From: UBA1479 sp048263775
GTDB taxonomy: Bacteria > Pseudomonadota > Alphaproteobacteria > Rhodospirillales > Casp-alpha2
NCBI GenBank assembly: GCA_048263775.1
Contig: JBLXDU010000001.1
Coordinates: forward strand, 434,001-498,000
Length of the DNA: 64,000 bases
Reading direction: 5' to 3'
The position numbers and the translations under genes were made by a program. This document shows, in pieces, positions 48,731 through 56,717 of the stretch. A model generated the notes under the pieces. It saw only the letters and a program-made list of their open reading frames with translations, did not search any database and was not told the origin of the DNA. Positions within the stretch are counted from its first letter, which is position 1, and every line of letters begins with the position of its first letter.

Positions 48731-48818
48731 GCTATGTATGCGCGCCCTCGCGAGAGGGAATTTCGCCGCCGGCACCCCTGGAGGCCGGGGCTTTTCAAGA
48801 CTGATACGGAGTTATGCC

Positions 48819-49481
48819 ATGTCTGGTAACACCACCATGACGGCGGAACCCCGCGATCGGGCAGGCAAGGGGGCAGCCCGCGCAACCCGCCGGTCCGGCC
48901 GCGTTCCGGCCGTGATCTACGGGGATCACAAGGATCCGATCCTGGTTTCCGTCGAACCCGTCGAACTTATGCGTCATCTGCATAAGCCCGGCTTCTTTTC
49001 CATGCTTATGGACCTCAACGTCGCGGGCGATCACCATCGCGTGCTGCCGCGTGACGTGCAGTTCCACCCCGTGACTGACGCCCCGCTGCATGTCGACTTC
49101 ATGCGCATCGGCAAGGGTACCCGCATTACCGTCATGATCCCGGTCCAAGTTGAAAACGAGGACAAGTGCAAGGGCATCAAGCGTGGCGGCGTGCTGAACC
49201 AGGTGCGTCACGAAGTGGAAGTGCGCTGCGATCCGGAAAACATTCCGGACATGATCACCCTGTCCCTCGAAGGTCTGGACATCGGCGATGCGCTGCGCAT
49301 CTCGGATGCCGGCCTGCCCGCCGACGTCAAGCCGACCATCACTGACCGTGACTTCGTGCTGGTCACCATCGCCGCACCGACGGTGGTCAAGGACGAAGCC
49401 GCCGAAGCTGCCGAGGCTGCTGAAGACGCCGAAGGCGATGAGGCCGAGGAAGGCGAAGAGAAGGAGGGCGGCGAGGAGTAA
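48819..49481 (+). CDS. rplY: 50S ribosomal protein L25/general stress protein Ctc
   Basis: L25 binds 5S rRNA. The 220-residue long form (Ctc/TL5) is present, with the L25 domain at about residues 6-95 (AVIYGDHKDPILVSVEPVEL, LPRDVQFHPVTDAPLHVDFM) and the C-terminal beta domain to about 190. The final 28 residues are almost all Ala, Glu, Asp and Gly, an acidic tail. The ATG at 48819 has a GGAG site. It is followed by pth and ychF, a widespread gene order. Confidence 0.96.
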   Translation: MSGNTTMTAEPRDRAGKGAARATRRSGRVPAVIYGDHKDPILVSVEPVELMRHLHKPGFFSMLMDLNVAGDHHRVLPRDVQFHPVTDAPLHVDFMRIGKGTRITVMIPVQVENEDKCKGIKRGGVLNQVRHEVEVRCDPENIPDMITLSLEGLDIGDALRISDAGLPADVKPTITDRDFVLVTIAAPTVVKDEAAEAAEAAEDAEGDEAEEGEEKEGGEE

Positions 49482-49517
49482 TCCTCTCGTCCGGATCGGT
49501 TCCGGGGAGGGCGTTCC

Positions 49518-50147
49518 ATGCTGCTTCTGGTGGGGCTCGGCAACCCGGGTCCATCCTACCGCGACAACCGGCACAACGTCGGTTTCATGGCCGTGGATGC
49601 AATCCATGGCCGCTGGCGGCTGGGCCCATACCGGTCCAAGTTTCACGGAGACCTTGCTGAAGGCACGATTGCCGACGGCAAGGTCCTCGTCCTCAAGCCG
49701 CAGACCTATATGAACGAGTCCGGCCGCGCTGTTCAGGCGGTCATGACCTTCTACAAGCTGAAACCCGCTGACCTGGTCGTGTTCCACGACGAACTCGATC
49801 TGGCCGCGGGAAAGCTGCGGGTCAAGACCGGCGGCGGCCATGCCGGACACAACGGCCTGCGCAACATTCAGGCCCACATCGGCCCCGATTTCCGCCGCGT
49901 GCGCATCGGCGTGGGCCATCCCGGCGACAAGGACAAGGTCGTCGGCCATGTGCTGAAGGATTTCTCGAAAGAGGATCAGGCCTGGCGGGACACGCTGTTG
50001 GACGCCGTCGCCGACAATGCGGACCTGTTGATGTCCGGCGACGACGCCGGGTTTCAGAACCGGGTGGCGCTGGCCCTCAAGCCGCCGCGCCCGAAGGCGC
50101 CCCGGCAACAGGACGGCGCCGGTCAAGATAAGGAAAAGAAGGACTAA
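49518..50147 (+). CDS. pth: Peptidyl-tRNA hydrolase
   Basis: Pth releases tRNA from prematurely dropped peptidyl-tRNA. The catalytic His is in SYRDNRHNVGFMAVD near residue 22. PQTYMNESGRAVQ, VVFHDELDLAAGKLRVKTGG and GHAGHNGLRNIQAHIG are all conserved. The protein has 209 residues. The C-terminal 25 residues (PPRPKAPRQQDGAGQDKEKK) extend beyond the compact fold and are polar. The gene sits between rplY and ychF. Confidence 0.96.
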   Translation: MLLLVGLGNPGPSYRDNRHNVGFMAVDAIHGRWRLGPYRSKFHGDLAEGTIADGKVLVLKPQTYMNESGRAVQAVMTFYKLKPADLVVFHDELDLAAGKLRVKTGGGHAGHNGLRNIQAHIGPDFRRVRIGVGHPGDKDKVVGHVLKDFSKEDQAWRDTLLDAVADNADLLMSGDDAGFQNRVALALKPPRPKAPRQQDGAGQDKEKKD

Positions 50148-50148
50148 C

Positions 50149-51249
50149 ATGGGCTTCAACTGCGGCATCGTCGGCCTGCCCAACGTCGGCAAGTCGACCC
50201 TTTTCAACGCCCTGACGGCGACGGCCAAGGCCGAAGCCGCCAATTTCCCGTTCTGCACCATCGAGCCCAATACGGGCCGTGTCGCCGTGCCCGATCCGCG
50301 CCTGGACAAGATCGCCGCCATCGGCAAGTCGGCCCAGATCGTGCCGACGCAACTTGAATTCGTCGACATCGCGGGCTTGGTCCGGGGGGCCTCCAAGGGG
50401 GAGGGCCTGGGGAACCAGTTCCTCGCCAACATCCGCGAGGTCGAGGCCATCTGCCATGTCCTGCGCTGTTTCGAGGACGGCAATGTGGTGCATGTGGAAT
50501 CCACCGTCGATCCCGTGCGCGACGCCGAGACCGTGGAAACGGAACTGATGCTGGCCGACCTGGAAAGCCTGGAAAAACGGGTCGATCCGCTGACCAAGAA
50601 GGCGCGCGGCCAGGACAAGGAAGCGGCCAAGCAGCTTGAGATCGTCAACCGCTGCCTGGAGCTGCTGCGCGACGGTCAGCCGGCGCGCAAGATCGCGCTC
50701 AAGGATGGCGAGGGCAAGGCCTTCCGCATGCTGCAATTGCTGACCGCCAAGCCGGTGCTTTACGTGTGCAACGTTGACGAAGGCTCGGCCGCCACGGGCA
50801 ATGCGCTGTCGGATCGCGTCGCCGAAATGGCGGCGGCCCAGGGGGCGGGCAGTGTGGTGATCTCCGCCGCGATCGAGGCCGAGGTCGCGATGCTCGACGA
50901 TCCGGCAGACAAGAAGGAATTCCTGGAAAGCCTGGGCTTGGAGGAAACGGGCTTGGCCCGCGTGATCCGCGCTGGTTACGAGCTTTTGGGCCTTCTCACC
51001 TATTTCACCGTCGGCCCGAAAGAAGCCCGCGCCTGGACCATCCACAAGGGCACCAAGGCACCGCAGGCGGCGGCCGTGATCCACAAGGATTTCGAACGCG
51101 GCTTCATCGCCGCGGAAACCATCGCCTATGACGACTTCGTCGCGCTGGGTGGGGAACAGGCGGCGAAAGACGCCGGCAAGATGCGCCAGGAAGGCCGTGA
51201 ATACGTGGTCAAGGACGGCGACATCATGCTGTTCCGGTTCAACGTGTGA
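50149..51249 (+). CDS. ychF: Ribosome-binding ATPase YchF
   Basis: YchF is an Obg-related P-loop protein that prefers ATP. The P-loop is GLPNVGKSTLFNALT, followed by FPFCTIEPNTGRVAVPDPRL, the G3 region DIAGLVRGASKGEGLGNQF and NVDE in place of the GTPase NKxD motif, which explains ATP use. A coiled-coil insertion and a C-terminal TGS-type domain (TYFTVGPKEARAWTIHKG, EGREYVVKDGDIMLFRFNV) complete the 366 residues. It begins one base after the pth stop. Confidence 0.97.
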   Translation: MGFNCGIVGLPNVGKSTLFNALTATAKAEAANFPFCTIEPNTGRVAVPDPRLDKIAAIGKSAQIVPTQLEFVDIAGLVRGASKGEGLGNQFLANIREVEAICHVLRCFEDGNVVHVESTVDPVRDAETVETELMLADLESLEKRVDPLTKKARGQDKEAAKQLEIVNRCLELLRDGQPARKIALKDGEGKAFRMLQLLTAKPVLYVCNVDEGSAATGNALSDRVAEMAAAQGAGSVVISAAIEAEVAMLDDPADKKEFLESLGLEETGLARVIRAGYELLGLLTYFTVGPKEARAWTIHKGTKAPQAAAVIHKDFERGFIAAETIAYDDFVALGGEQAAKDAGKMRQEGREYVVKDGDIMLFRFNV

Positions 51250-51348
51250 TTGTTGTTGGTGTATTACTGCACCATTAAATTGTTGAAAATTTAGCCTCGC
51301 CCTTTCATTCTGGTAATATCTTGAGGATATGCTGGAGGAGGAAAGGGC

Positions 51349-52674
51349 ATGGTTCCGGAAGCGCCCTCGAAGTTTTCCAAACGTCGCAGTCTGGTATGGG
51401 GGGCGATGCTTTTGGCGTTGAGCGTGACGGCTTGCGTGCCGGCCCAAAAGAAGGTCGCTCCCGTCCTGTCCGCGATTGATGTGCCGCAGGGTGTGCAGAC
51501 AAAACCGGTCGCGTTCACAAGATTGGTCCTCAAGGTTCCGAGAAATGAAGAAATTGGTCGCGTGGGCGTAGGCATGTTCTGCCTTCCCAGTGCGAAGGTA
51601 CGTGCGCGGCGGGGGCGATATAGCGTCGATTCAGACATGTTCACGGACGTTTTCCGCGATGAATTAGAAGCGGCGAACTATAAGGTTGTCGGTGATCCGG
51701 ATGCGTTGTTTGCGGACCCGTCACTCGATCAGGCGGAGTATTTTATTGCGGGCTTGATCACGGAGATTGAGGCCAACGCCTGCTTCCCGTTGGCGGGCTT
51801 CGGCGACTACGAAAAGGGAACGGCCAGTTCCTATCTGAAGGTCGAATGGCAACTATATGAAACCTTGGGACGCCAAGTTGTCTTTAAGACAGAGACCGAG
51901 GGATCCCACGCCCAGGAGGACAGTATCGATGATGCGATGACTGTCTCGTTGGAGGAGTCGTTCGCCGTCGCTCTGCAAAACCTGCTTGCCAACAAGGAGT
52001 TCCATGGATTGGTCGCCGATACGGGCACCGACAAGGCGCTGGAAGACAAGGCGCAGCTTTCAGAGTTGAACATTAAGGGGGTACGTGTCGGTGACGAGAA
52101 GGCGTTCGATGCCGTCAACGTTCGTCCCGGTGTGGTTACGGTCAGGACGCCGACCGGGCACGGCAGTGGCTTTTTCATCAGTTCCGATGGGTATCTTTTG
52201 ACCAATCAGCACGTTGTCGGCAGCGCGAAGACTGTTCGTGTGATCCTTCACAGTGGACGCCATGTCCCGGCAGAGGTTTTGCGGACCGACGCGGCGCGTG
52301 ACATCGCCTTGCTCAAGGTTGGGGAAAAAGGGTTCAGGAGCCTGTCCCTCAGCTTTGCTGAGCTGCCCGTCGGCGCGGATGTTCTGGTTTACGGCACACC
52401 CCTTTCCGAAAACCTCGAGGGAACCCTGACCAAGGGCATCCTGAGCGCCTATCGCCAGAAAGAGGACGGGCGCTTCATCCAGAGCGACGCGACCATCCAG
52501 CCGGGAAATTCCGGCGGTCCGATGATGGACGATAAGGGAAATGTTATCGCTATTACGGTCCAGGCGCGTATTCGTGGCCGTGACGGATTGCCGACGGGGC
52601 ACAATTTCTTCATTCCGATCGGAGAAGCCTTTGAAAAGCTGCGGATCAAGGTGCTGGCGCGGCCGAACGCCTAA
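51349..52674 (+). CDS. Lipoprotein with C-terminal trypsin-like serine protease domain
   Basis: A signal peptide ends in a lipobox (SVTAC, Cys 29). Residues about 45-230 form an N-terminal domain that I do not recognise (IGRVGVGMFCLP, YFIAGLITEIEANACFPL). Residues about 255-430 are a DegP-type trypsin-like protease with the triad H288 (LTNQHVVG), D318 (ARDIALL) and S388 (GNSGGP). No PDZ domain follows. The gene has a strong GGAGGAGG site, an AT-rich upstream region and visibly lower GC than its neighbours, which suggests a different history. It would act in the periplasm, anchored to a membrane. Confidence 0.88.
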   Translation: MVPEAPSKFSKRRSLVWGAMLLALSVTACVPAQKKVAPVLSAIDVPQGVQTKPVAFTRLVLKVPRNEEIGRVGVGMFCLPSAKVRARRGRYSVDSDMFTDVFRDELEAANYKVVGDPDALFADPSLDQAEYFIAGLITEIEANACFPLAGFGDYEKGTASSYLKVEWQLYETLGRQVVFKTETEGSHAQEDSIDDAMTVSLEESFAVALQNLLANKEFHGLVADTGTDKALEDKAQLSELNIKGVRVGDEKAFDAVNVRPGVVTVRTPTGHGSGFFISSDGYLLTNQHVVGSAKTVRVILHSGRHVPAEVLRTDAARDIALLKVGEKGFRSLSLSFAELPVGADVLVYGTPLSENLEGTLTKGILSAYRQKEDGRFIQSDATIQPGNSGGPMMDDKGNVIAITVQARIRGRDGLPTGHNFFIPIGEAFEKLRIKVLARPNA

Positions 52675-52762
52675 CCCCTGAACGATATCCTCTCTTCCTC
52701 CCCGGATTTCCCTACGCTAGGTTACCCGCCAAACCTGCAGACCATTCCCTGGGAGGAACATC

Positions 52763-53437
52763 ATGGGACAAGACATCACGCTGACCGCCGGCGACGGCTT
52801 CCAATTGCACGGCTACCGTGCCGATCCGGAAGGCACGCCCCGTGGCGGCATCGTCGTCATCATGGAAATTTTCGGCGTCAACGAACATATCCGCGACCTT
52901 TGCGACCGCTTTGCCGAGGTCGGTTATCTGGCCGTGGCGCCCGCCCTTTATGATCGCTTCGAAAAAGGTTTCGAGGTCGGCTACACGCCGGACGACATCG
53001 CAAAGGGCCGGGTCATGAAGGACAACGGCAACGCCAACTTCGACAACGTGCTGCTGGATGTGGAAGCCGCCCGGAAAGTGGCGGCCGAGGCCGGCAAGGT
53101 GGGCATCACCGGTTATTGCTGGGGCGGCGTCGTCACCTGGGCCGCGGCCTGCCGGCTCGATTTCCAGGCCGCCAGCGCCTATTACGGCGGCGGCATCCTG
53201 CCCTATGTGGGCGAGCAGCCCAACGGCCCGACCATCCTGCACTTCGGCAAGCTGGACCAGGGCATTCCGCTGACCGACGTCGACCAGATCGCCAAGGCCC
53301 ATCCCGAATGTCCGGTCTATCTCTATGATGCCGACCACGGCTTCCATTGCGACATGCGGGGCTCGTTCAACCCCCATGCGGCCCAGGTCGCCAGCATCCG
53401 CACCTTCCGCCTGTTCGACGAACACCTGGCGGGGTAG
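52763..53437 (+). CDS. Dienelactone hydrolase family protein
   Basis: The 224-residue alpha/beta hydrolase has the family start VVIMEIFGVNEHIRDLCDRF, the nucleophile Cys in GITGYCWGG (GxCxG), the Asp region of the triad and His in YDADHGFHCDMRGS. Cys instead of Ser is the mark of dienelactone hydrolases. The physiological substrate is not known and need not be a dienelactone. It leads a six-gene operon with spacing of 6-26 bp that includes mtnP and mtnA. A GGAGGAA site precedes the ATG. Confidence 0.9.
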   Translation: MGQDITLTAGDGFQLHGYRADPEGTPRGGIVVIMEIFGVNEHIRDLCDRFAEVGYLAVAPALYDRFEKGFEVGYTPDDIAKGRVMKDNGNANFDNVLLDVEAARKVAAEAGKVGITGYCWGGVVTWAAACRLDFQAASAYYGGGILPYVGEQPNGPTILHFGKLDQGIPLTDVDQIAKAHPECPVYLYDADHGFHCDMRGSFNPHAAQVASIRTFRLFDEHLAG

Positions 53438-53443
53438 GGGCAG

Positions 53444-54325
53444 ATGACGGCACCCGGCACGCCCCCCGTCATCGGGGTCATCGGCGGCAGCGGCATCTAC
53501 GACATCGACGGGCTGGAAAACACCCGCTGGGAGGCCGTCGCCTCGCCCTTCGGCGCGCCGTCGGACGCGCTTCTGTTCGGCGACCTGGCGGGCCAGAAGA
53601 TGGTGTTCCTGCCCCGTCACGGGCGCGGCCACCGCATTCCGCCCAGCGAGGTCAATTACCGCGCCAACATCGACGCCCTGAAACGGGCGGGCGTGACAGA
53701 AATTCTCTCCGTCTCCGCCTGCGGCTCATTGAAGGAGCACCTTCCGCCCGGCACTTTCGTGATCGCCGATCAGTTCATCGACCGCACCATCGCACGGGAG
53801 AAATCGTTCTTCGGCACGGGCCTGGTCGCCCATGTGGCCTTGGGCCATCCCGTCTGCGGGCGGTTGGGTGACGCGGTCGAGGCCGCCTGCAAGGAAGTGG
53901 GTATCGACGCCGTGCGCGGCGGCACCTACTTGGCTATGGAAGGGCCGCAGTTCTCGACCCTGGCCGAAAGCAACCTCTATCGTAGTTGGGGTTGTGACGT
54001 GATCGGAATGACCAACATGCCGGAGGCCAAATTGGCCCGCGAGGCGGAGATCTGTTACGCCACCGTCGCCATGGTCACGGATTTCGACTGCTGGCATCCG
54101 GACCACGACCACGTGACGGTCGAGGCCATCATCAAGGTGCTGCTGGAAAACGCGGAAAAGGGCCGCACCCTGGTGAAGCAGGTCGCGCCCAAGCTGTCGG
54201 GCCGCAAGGAGACCTGTTCCCACGGCTGCCATACGGCCCTGGAGCATGCCCTGATCACCGCCCCCGACGCCCGCGATCCCAAGATGATCGAGAAACTGGC
54301 CGCCGTCGCCGGACGGGTTCTTTAA
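53444..54325 (+). CDS. mtnP: S-methyl-5'-thioadenosine phosphorylase
   Basis: MtnP splits methylthioadenosine with phosphate into adenine and methylthioribose 1-phosphate. The N-terminus VIGVIGGSGIYDIDGLENT, then FLPRHGRGHRIPPSEVNYRA, and the substrate site AMEGPQFSTLAESNLYRSWG followed by DVIGMTNMPEAKLAREAEIC and VTDFDCWH are characteristic of the MTA-specific branch. The length of 293 residues fits. The next enzyme of the pathway, MtnA, is encoded two genes downstream. Confidence 0.95.
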   Translation: MTAPGTPPVIGVIGGSGIYDIDGLENTRWEAVASPFGAPSDALLFGDLAGQKMVFLPRHGRGHRIPPSEVNYRANIDALKRAGVTEILSVSACGSLKEHLPPGTFVIADQFIDRTIAREKSFFGTGLVAHVALGHPVCGRLGDAVEAACKEVGIDAVRGGTYLAMEGPQFSTLAESNLYRSWGCDVIGMTNMPEAKLAREAEICYATVAMVTDFDCWHPDHDHVTVEAIIKVLLENAEKGRTLVKQVAPKLSGRKETCSHGCHTALEHALITAPDARDPKMIEKLAAVAGRVL

Positions 54326-54346
54326 ATACCGAAGAGGAGACGACCC

Positions 54347-54961
54347 ATGGCCAAGGCCTATTGGATGAGCCTGCGCATTCAGATCCACGACACCGATAAG
54401 ATGAAGGCCTACGCGGAAAAGGCGGGGCCCGCCATCGCCGCCGGGGGCGGCAAGTTCTTGGCCCGGGGCGGCAAGGTCAAGTCGCTGGAAGGCTATGACC
54501 AGGGCCGGGTGGTCATCATCGAATTCCCCGATTTCGACACCGCACTCAAGACCTATCATTCCCCGGCCTATGAAGACGCCCATTCCCACATCCTGAATGG
54601 TGCCGTGGAACGCGATACCTTCATTGTCGAAGGCATCGAAGACCCGGCCCCCCGGGGCGAGACCGCCGGGCCCGTGGCCTATTGGATCGGCGCCCATATG
54701 ACCGTCCACGACGCCGACAAGATGGCGGCCTATGTGGCCAAGGCGACACCCGCCATTCAGGCGGCGGGCGCGCGCGGCCTGGTGCGGGGCGGCCGGGTCC
54801 AGACCATGGAAGGCTTTCCGCAGACCCGCATCGCCCTGATCGAGCACCTGAACTGGGACGTTGCCGCCGCCTATTACGATTCGCCGCTTTACGTCGAGGC
54901 GCGCAAGGCCCTCGACGGCGGCTGCACCCGTGACATCTGCATTACCGAGGCATTGGCGTAA
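54347..54961 (+). CDS. Tandem DUF1330 protein
   Basis: The protein is two copies of the DUF1330 fold, a ferredoxin-like ABM relative. Copy one runs from MAKAYWMSLRIQIHDTDKMK to about residue 98. Copy two starts with VAYWIGAHMTVHDADKMAAY. Each has the pattern LARGGKVKSLEGYDQGRVVI or LVRGGRVQTMEGFPQTRIAL, and a YxSPxY segment. Most DUF1330 proteins are single domain (about 95 residues), so this 204-residue form is a fusion or duplication. It lies between mtnP and mtnA in an operon. The function is unknown. Confidence 0.9.
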   Translation: MAKAYWMSLRIQIHDTDKMKAYAEKAGPAIAAGGGKFLARGGKVKSLEGYDQGRVVIIEFPDFDTALKTYHSPAYEDAHSHILNGAVERDTFIVEGIEDPAPRGETAGPVAYWIGAHMTVHDADKMAAYVAKATPAIQAAGARGLVRGGRVQTMEGFPQTRIALIEHLNWDVAAAYYDSPLYVEARKALDGGCTRDICITEALA

Positions 54962-54973
54962 GGCAGGCATGGC

Positions 54974-56071
54974 ATGAACGTCGACGGCACCCCCTACCGC
55001 ACGATCTGGCTCGCCGACGACGGCTGGGCGGTCGAAATCATCGACCAGACACGCCTGCCGTTCGATTTCATCACCCGGCGGTTGGAAAACGTTTCGGACG
55101 CGGCGCAATCCATCGCCGACATGTGGGTGCGGGGCGCCCCCCTGATCGGCGCCACGGCGGCCTACGGCATGGCGCTGGCCATGCATGACGATCCGTCGGA
55201 TCAGGGCCTTGTCGCCGCCTACGATACCCTGCTGGCGACCCGGCCGACGGCGGTCAACCTGCGCTGGGCGCTGGACGACATGCGGGCGCTTCTGGCGCCG
55301 CTCTCGGCCAACCAGCGGGCAGCGGCGGCCTACACGCGCGCGGCGGAGATATCGGATGAGGACGTCGAAATCTGTTCCGCCATCGGCGACCACGGCAAGC
55401 CTTTGATCGAGGAAGCCTGGGCGCGCCACGGCAAGTCCAAACCCGTCAACGTGCTGACCCATTGCAACGCGGGCTGGCTCGCCACCGTCGATTGGGGCAC
55501 GGCGCTCGCCCCCATCTACAAGGCCCATGACGCGGGCGTGGCGGTTCATGTCTGGGTTGACGAGACCCGGCCCCGCAACCAGGGCGCCAGCCTGACGGCC
55601 TGGGAACTTGGCCAGCACGGGGTGCCCCATACGGTGATCGCCGACAACGTGGGCGGCCATTTGATGCAGCACGGCCAGGTCGATCTCTGCATCACCGGAA
55701 CGGACCGCACCACGGCGTCGGGCGACGTGTGTAACAAGATCGGCACCTATCTGAAGGCGCTGGCAGCCCACGACAACAACGTGCCGTTCTATGTCGCCTT
55801 GCCGGGCCCAACCATCGACTGGACCCTCCACGACGGCGTGCACGAAATTCCCATCGAACAGCGCTCTTCCGACGAGGTCACGCGCATGACCGGGCGCACT
55901 GATGGCGGTGAGATCGCGACGGTCACCATCACCCCCGACGGCTCCCCCGCCGCCAATTACGCCTTCGACGTGACGCCCCGGCGCCTCGTCACCGGGCTGA
56001 TCACCGAACGCGGGGTCGCCCGCGCAACACCCGAGGGCCTAGCCGCCCTCTATCCGGAGAAACAACAATGA
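54974..56071 (+). CDS. mtnA: Methylthioribose-1-phosphate isomerase
   Basis: MtnA isomerises methylthioribose 1-phosphate to methylthioribulose 1-phosphate. The family has the eIF2B-like fold. Markers are DQTRLPFDFITRRLENVSDA, MWVRGAPLIGATAAYGMALA, RPTAVNLRWALDDM, the catalytic Cys in LTHCNAGWLATVDWGTAL, and the Asp region GTDRTTASGDVCNKIGTYLK. The length is 365 residues. It follows mtnP after the tandem DUF1330 gene and overlaps the next gene by 4 bp. Confidence 0.95.
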   Translation: MNVDGTPYRTIWLADDGWAVEIIDQTRLPFDFITRRLENVSDAAQSIADMWVRGAPLIGATAAYGMALAMHDDPSDQGLVAAYDTLLATRPTAVNLRWALDDMRALLAPLSANQRAAAAYTRAAEISDEDVEICSAIGDHGKPLIEEAWARHGKSKPVNVLTHCNAGWLATVDWGTALAPIYKAHDAGVAVHVWVDETRPRNQGASLTAWELGQHGVPHTVIADNVGGHLMQHGQVDLCITGTDRTTASGDVCNKIGTYLKALAAHDNNVPFYVALPGPTIDWTLHDGVHEIPIEQRSSDEVTRMTGRTDGGEIATVTITPDGSPAANYAFDVTPRRLVTGLITERGVARATPEGLAALYPEKQQ

Positions 56072-56691
56072 AGCTCTATTACCGCCCCGGCGCCTGTTCC
56101 ATGGCCGTTCATCTCCTGCTTGAGGATCTGGGCGTCGACTACGAAGCGATCGCCGTGTCCGACGAGGTTCTGGCGTCCGAGGAATACAAAAAGACCAACC
56201 CGCGCAACCAGGTGCCGTCGCTGGCGACGGAGGATGGCCTGCTGACGGAAAGTGTCGCCATCATGCTGTATTTGTCCGACAAGTTCGGCGGCAATCTGAC
56301 CCCGGCGCGCGGCACGTGGGAGCACGGCCAGATGATGATGATGCTGATGTTCATGGCGTCGCAGGAACACCCGGCCTTCGCCATCAACATGCGTCCCTTC
56401 CGCTGGACCGATGACGAAAGCGCCCATGCCGGGATCAAGGCCAAGGCGGAACAGAACTGGCTGGCCTGCCTGACCCGCACCAACGGCTGGGCCGAAGGCC
56501 GTGACTGGCTGGTCGGTGACAAGATGACCCTGGCCGATTGCCTGGCCTGGGTGCATGCCCGCTGGGGCCTGCGCTGCACGCCCAAGACGCCGGACGGCTT
56601 CCCGGCCCTCTGGGCGCTGGCCAACCGGGTCGATGCCCATCCCGCCGCCCAGCGGGTGATGGCGCAGGAAGGCATCAAGCCGCTCGCTTAA
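56068..56691 (+). CDS. Glutathione S-transferase family protein
   Basis: The protein of 207 residues has the N-terminal thioredoxin-like domain of beta-class GSTs (MKLYYRPGACSMAVHLLLED), with the conserved Cys at residue 10 and the cis-Pro in NQVPSLATEDG, TESVAIMLYL for glutathione binding, and a helical C-terminal domain containing DKMTLADCLAWVHARWGL. It overlaps mtnA by 4 bp, so it belongs to the methylthioadenosine operon. A glutathione-dependent step or a protective role is possible. The exact reaction is unknown. Confidence 0.88.
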   Translation: MKLYYRPGACSMAVHLLLEDLGVDYEAIAVSDEVLASEEYKKTNPRNQVPSLATEDGLLTESVAIMLYLSDKFGGNLTPARGTWEHGQMMMMLMFMASQEHPAFAINMRPFRWTDDESAHAGIKAKAEQNWLACLTRTNGWAEGRDWLVGDKMTLADCLAWVHARWGLRCTPKTPDGFPALWALANRVDAHPAAQRVMAQEGIKPLA

Positions 56692-56717
56692 CGCGGGCCG
56701 GCGGGGAGGAGACAGAC

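Noticed and set aside
53726..55843. 705-codon minus-strand frame opposite mtnP, DUF1330 and mtnA
   Set aside because: It spans several confirmed genes on the other strand and is rich in Gly, His, Arg and Asp, typical of a GC shadow.
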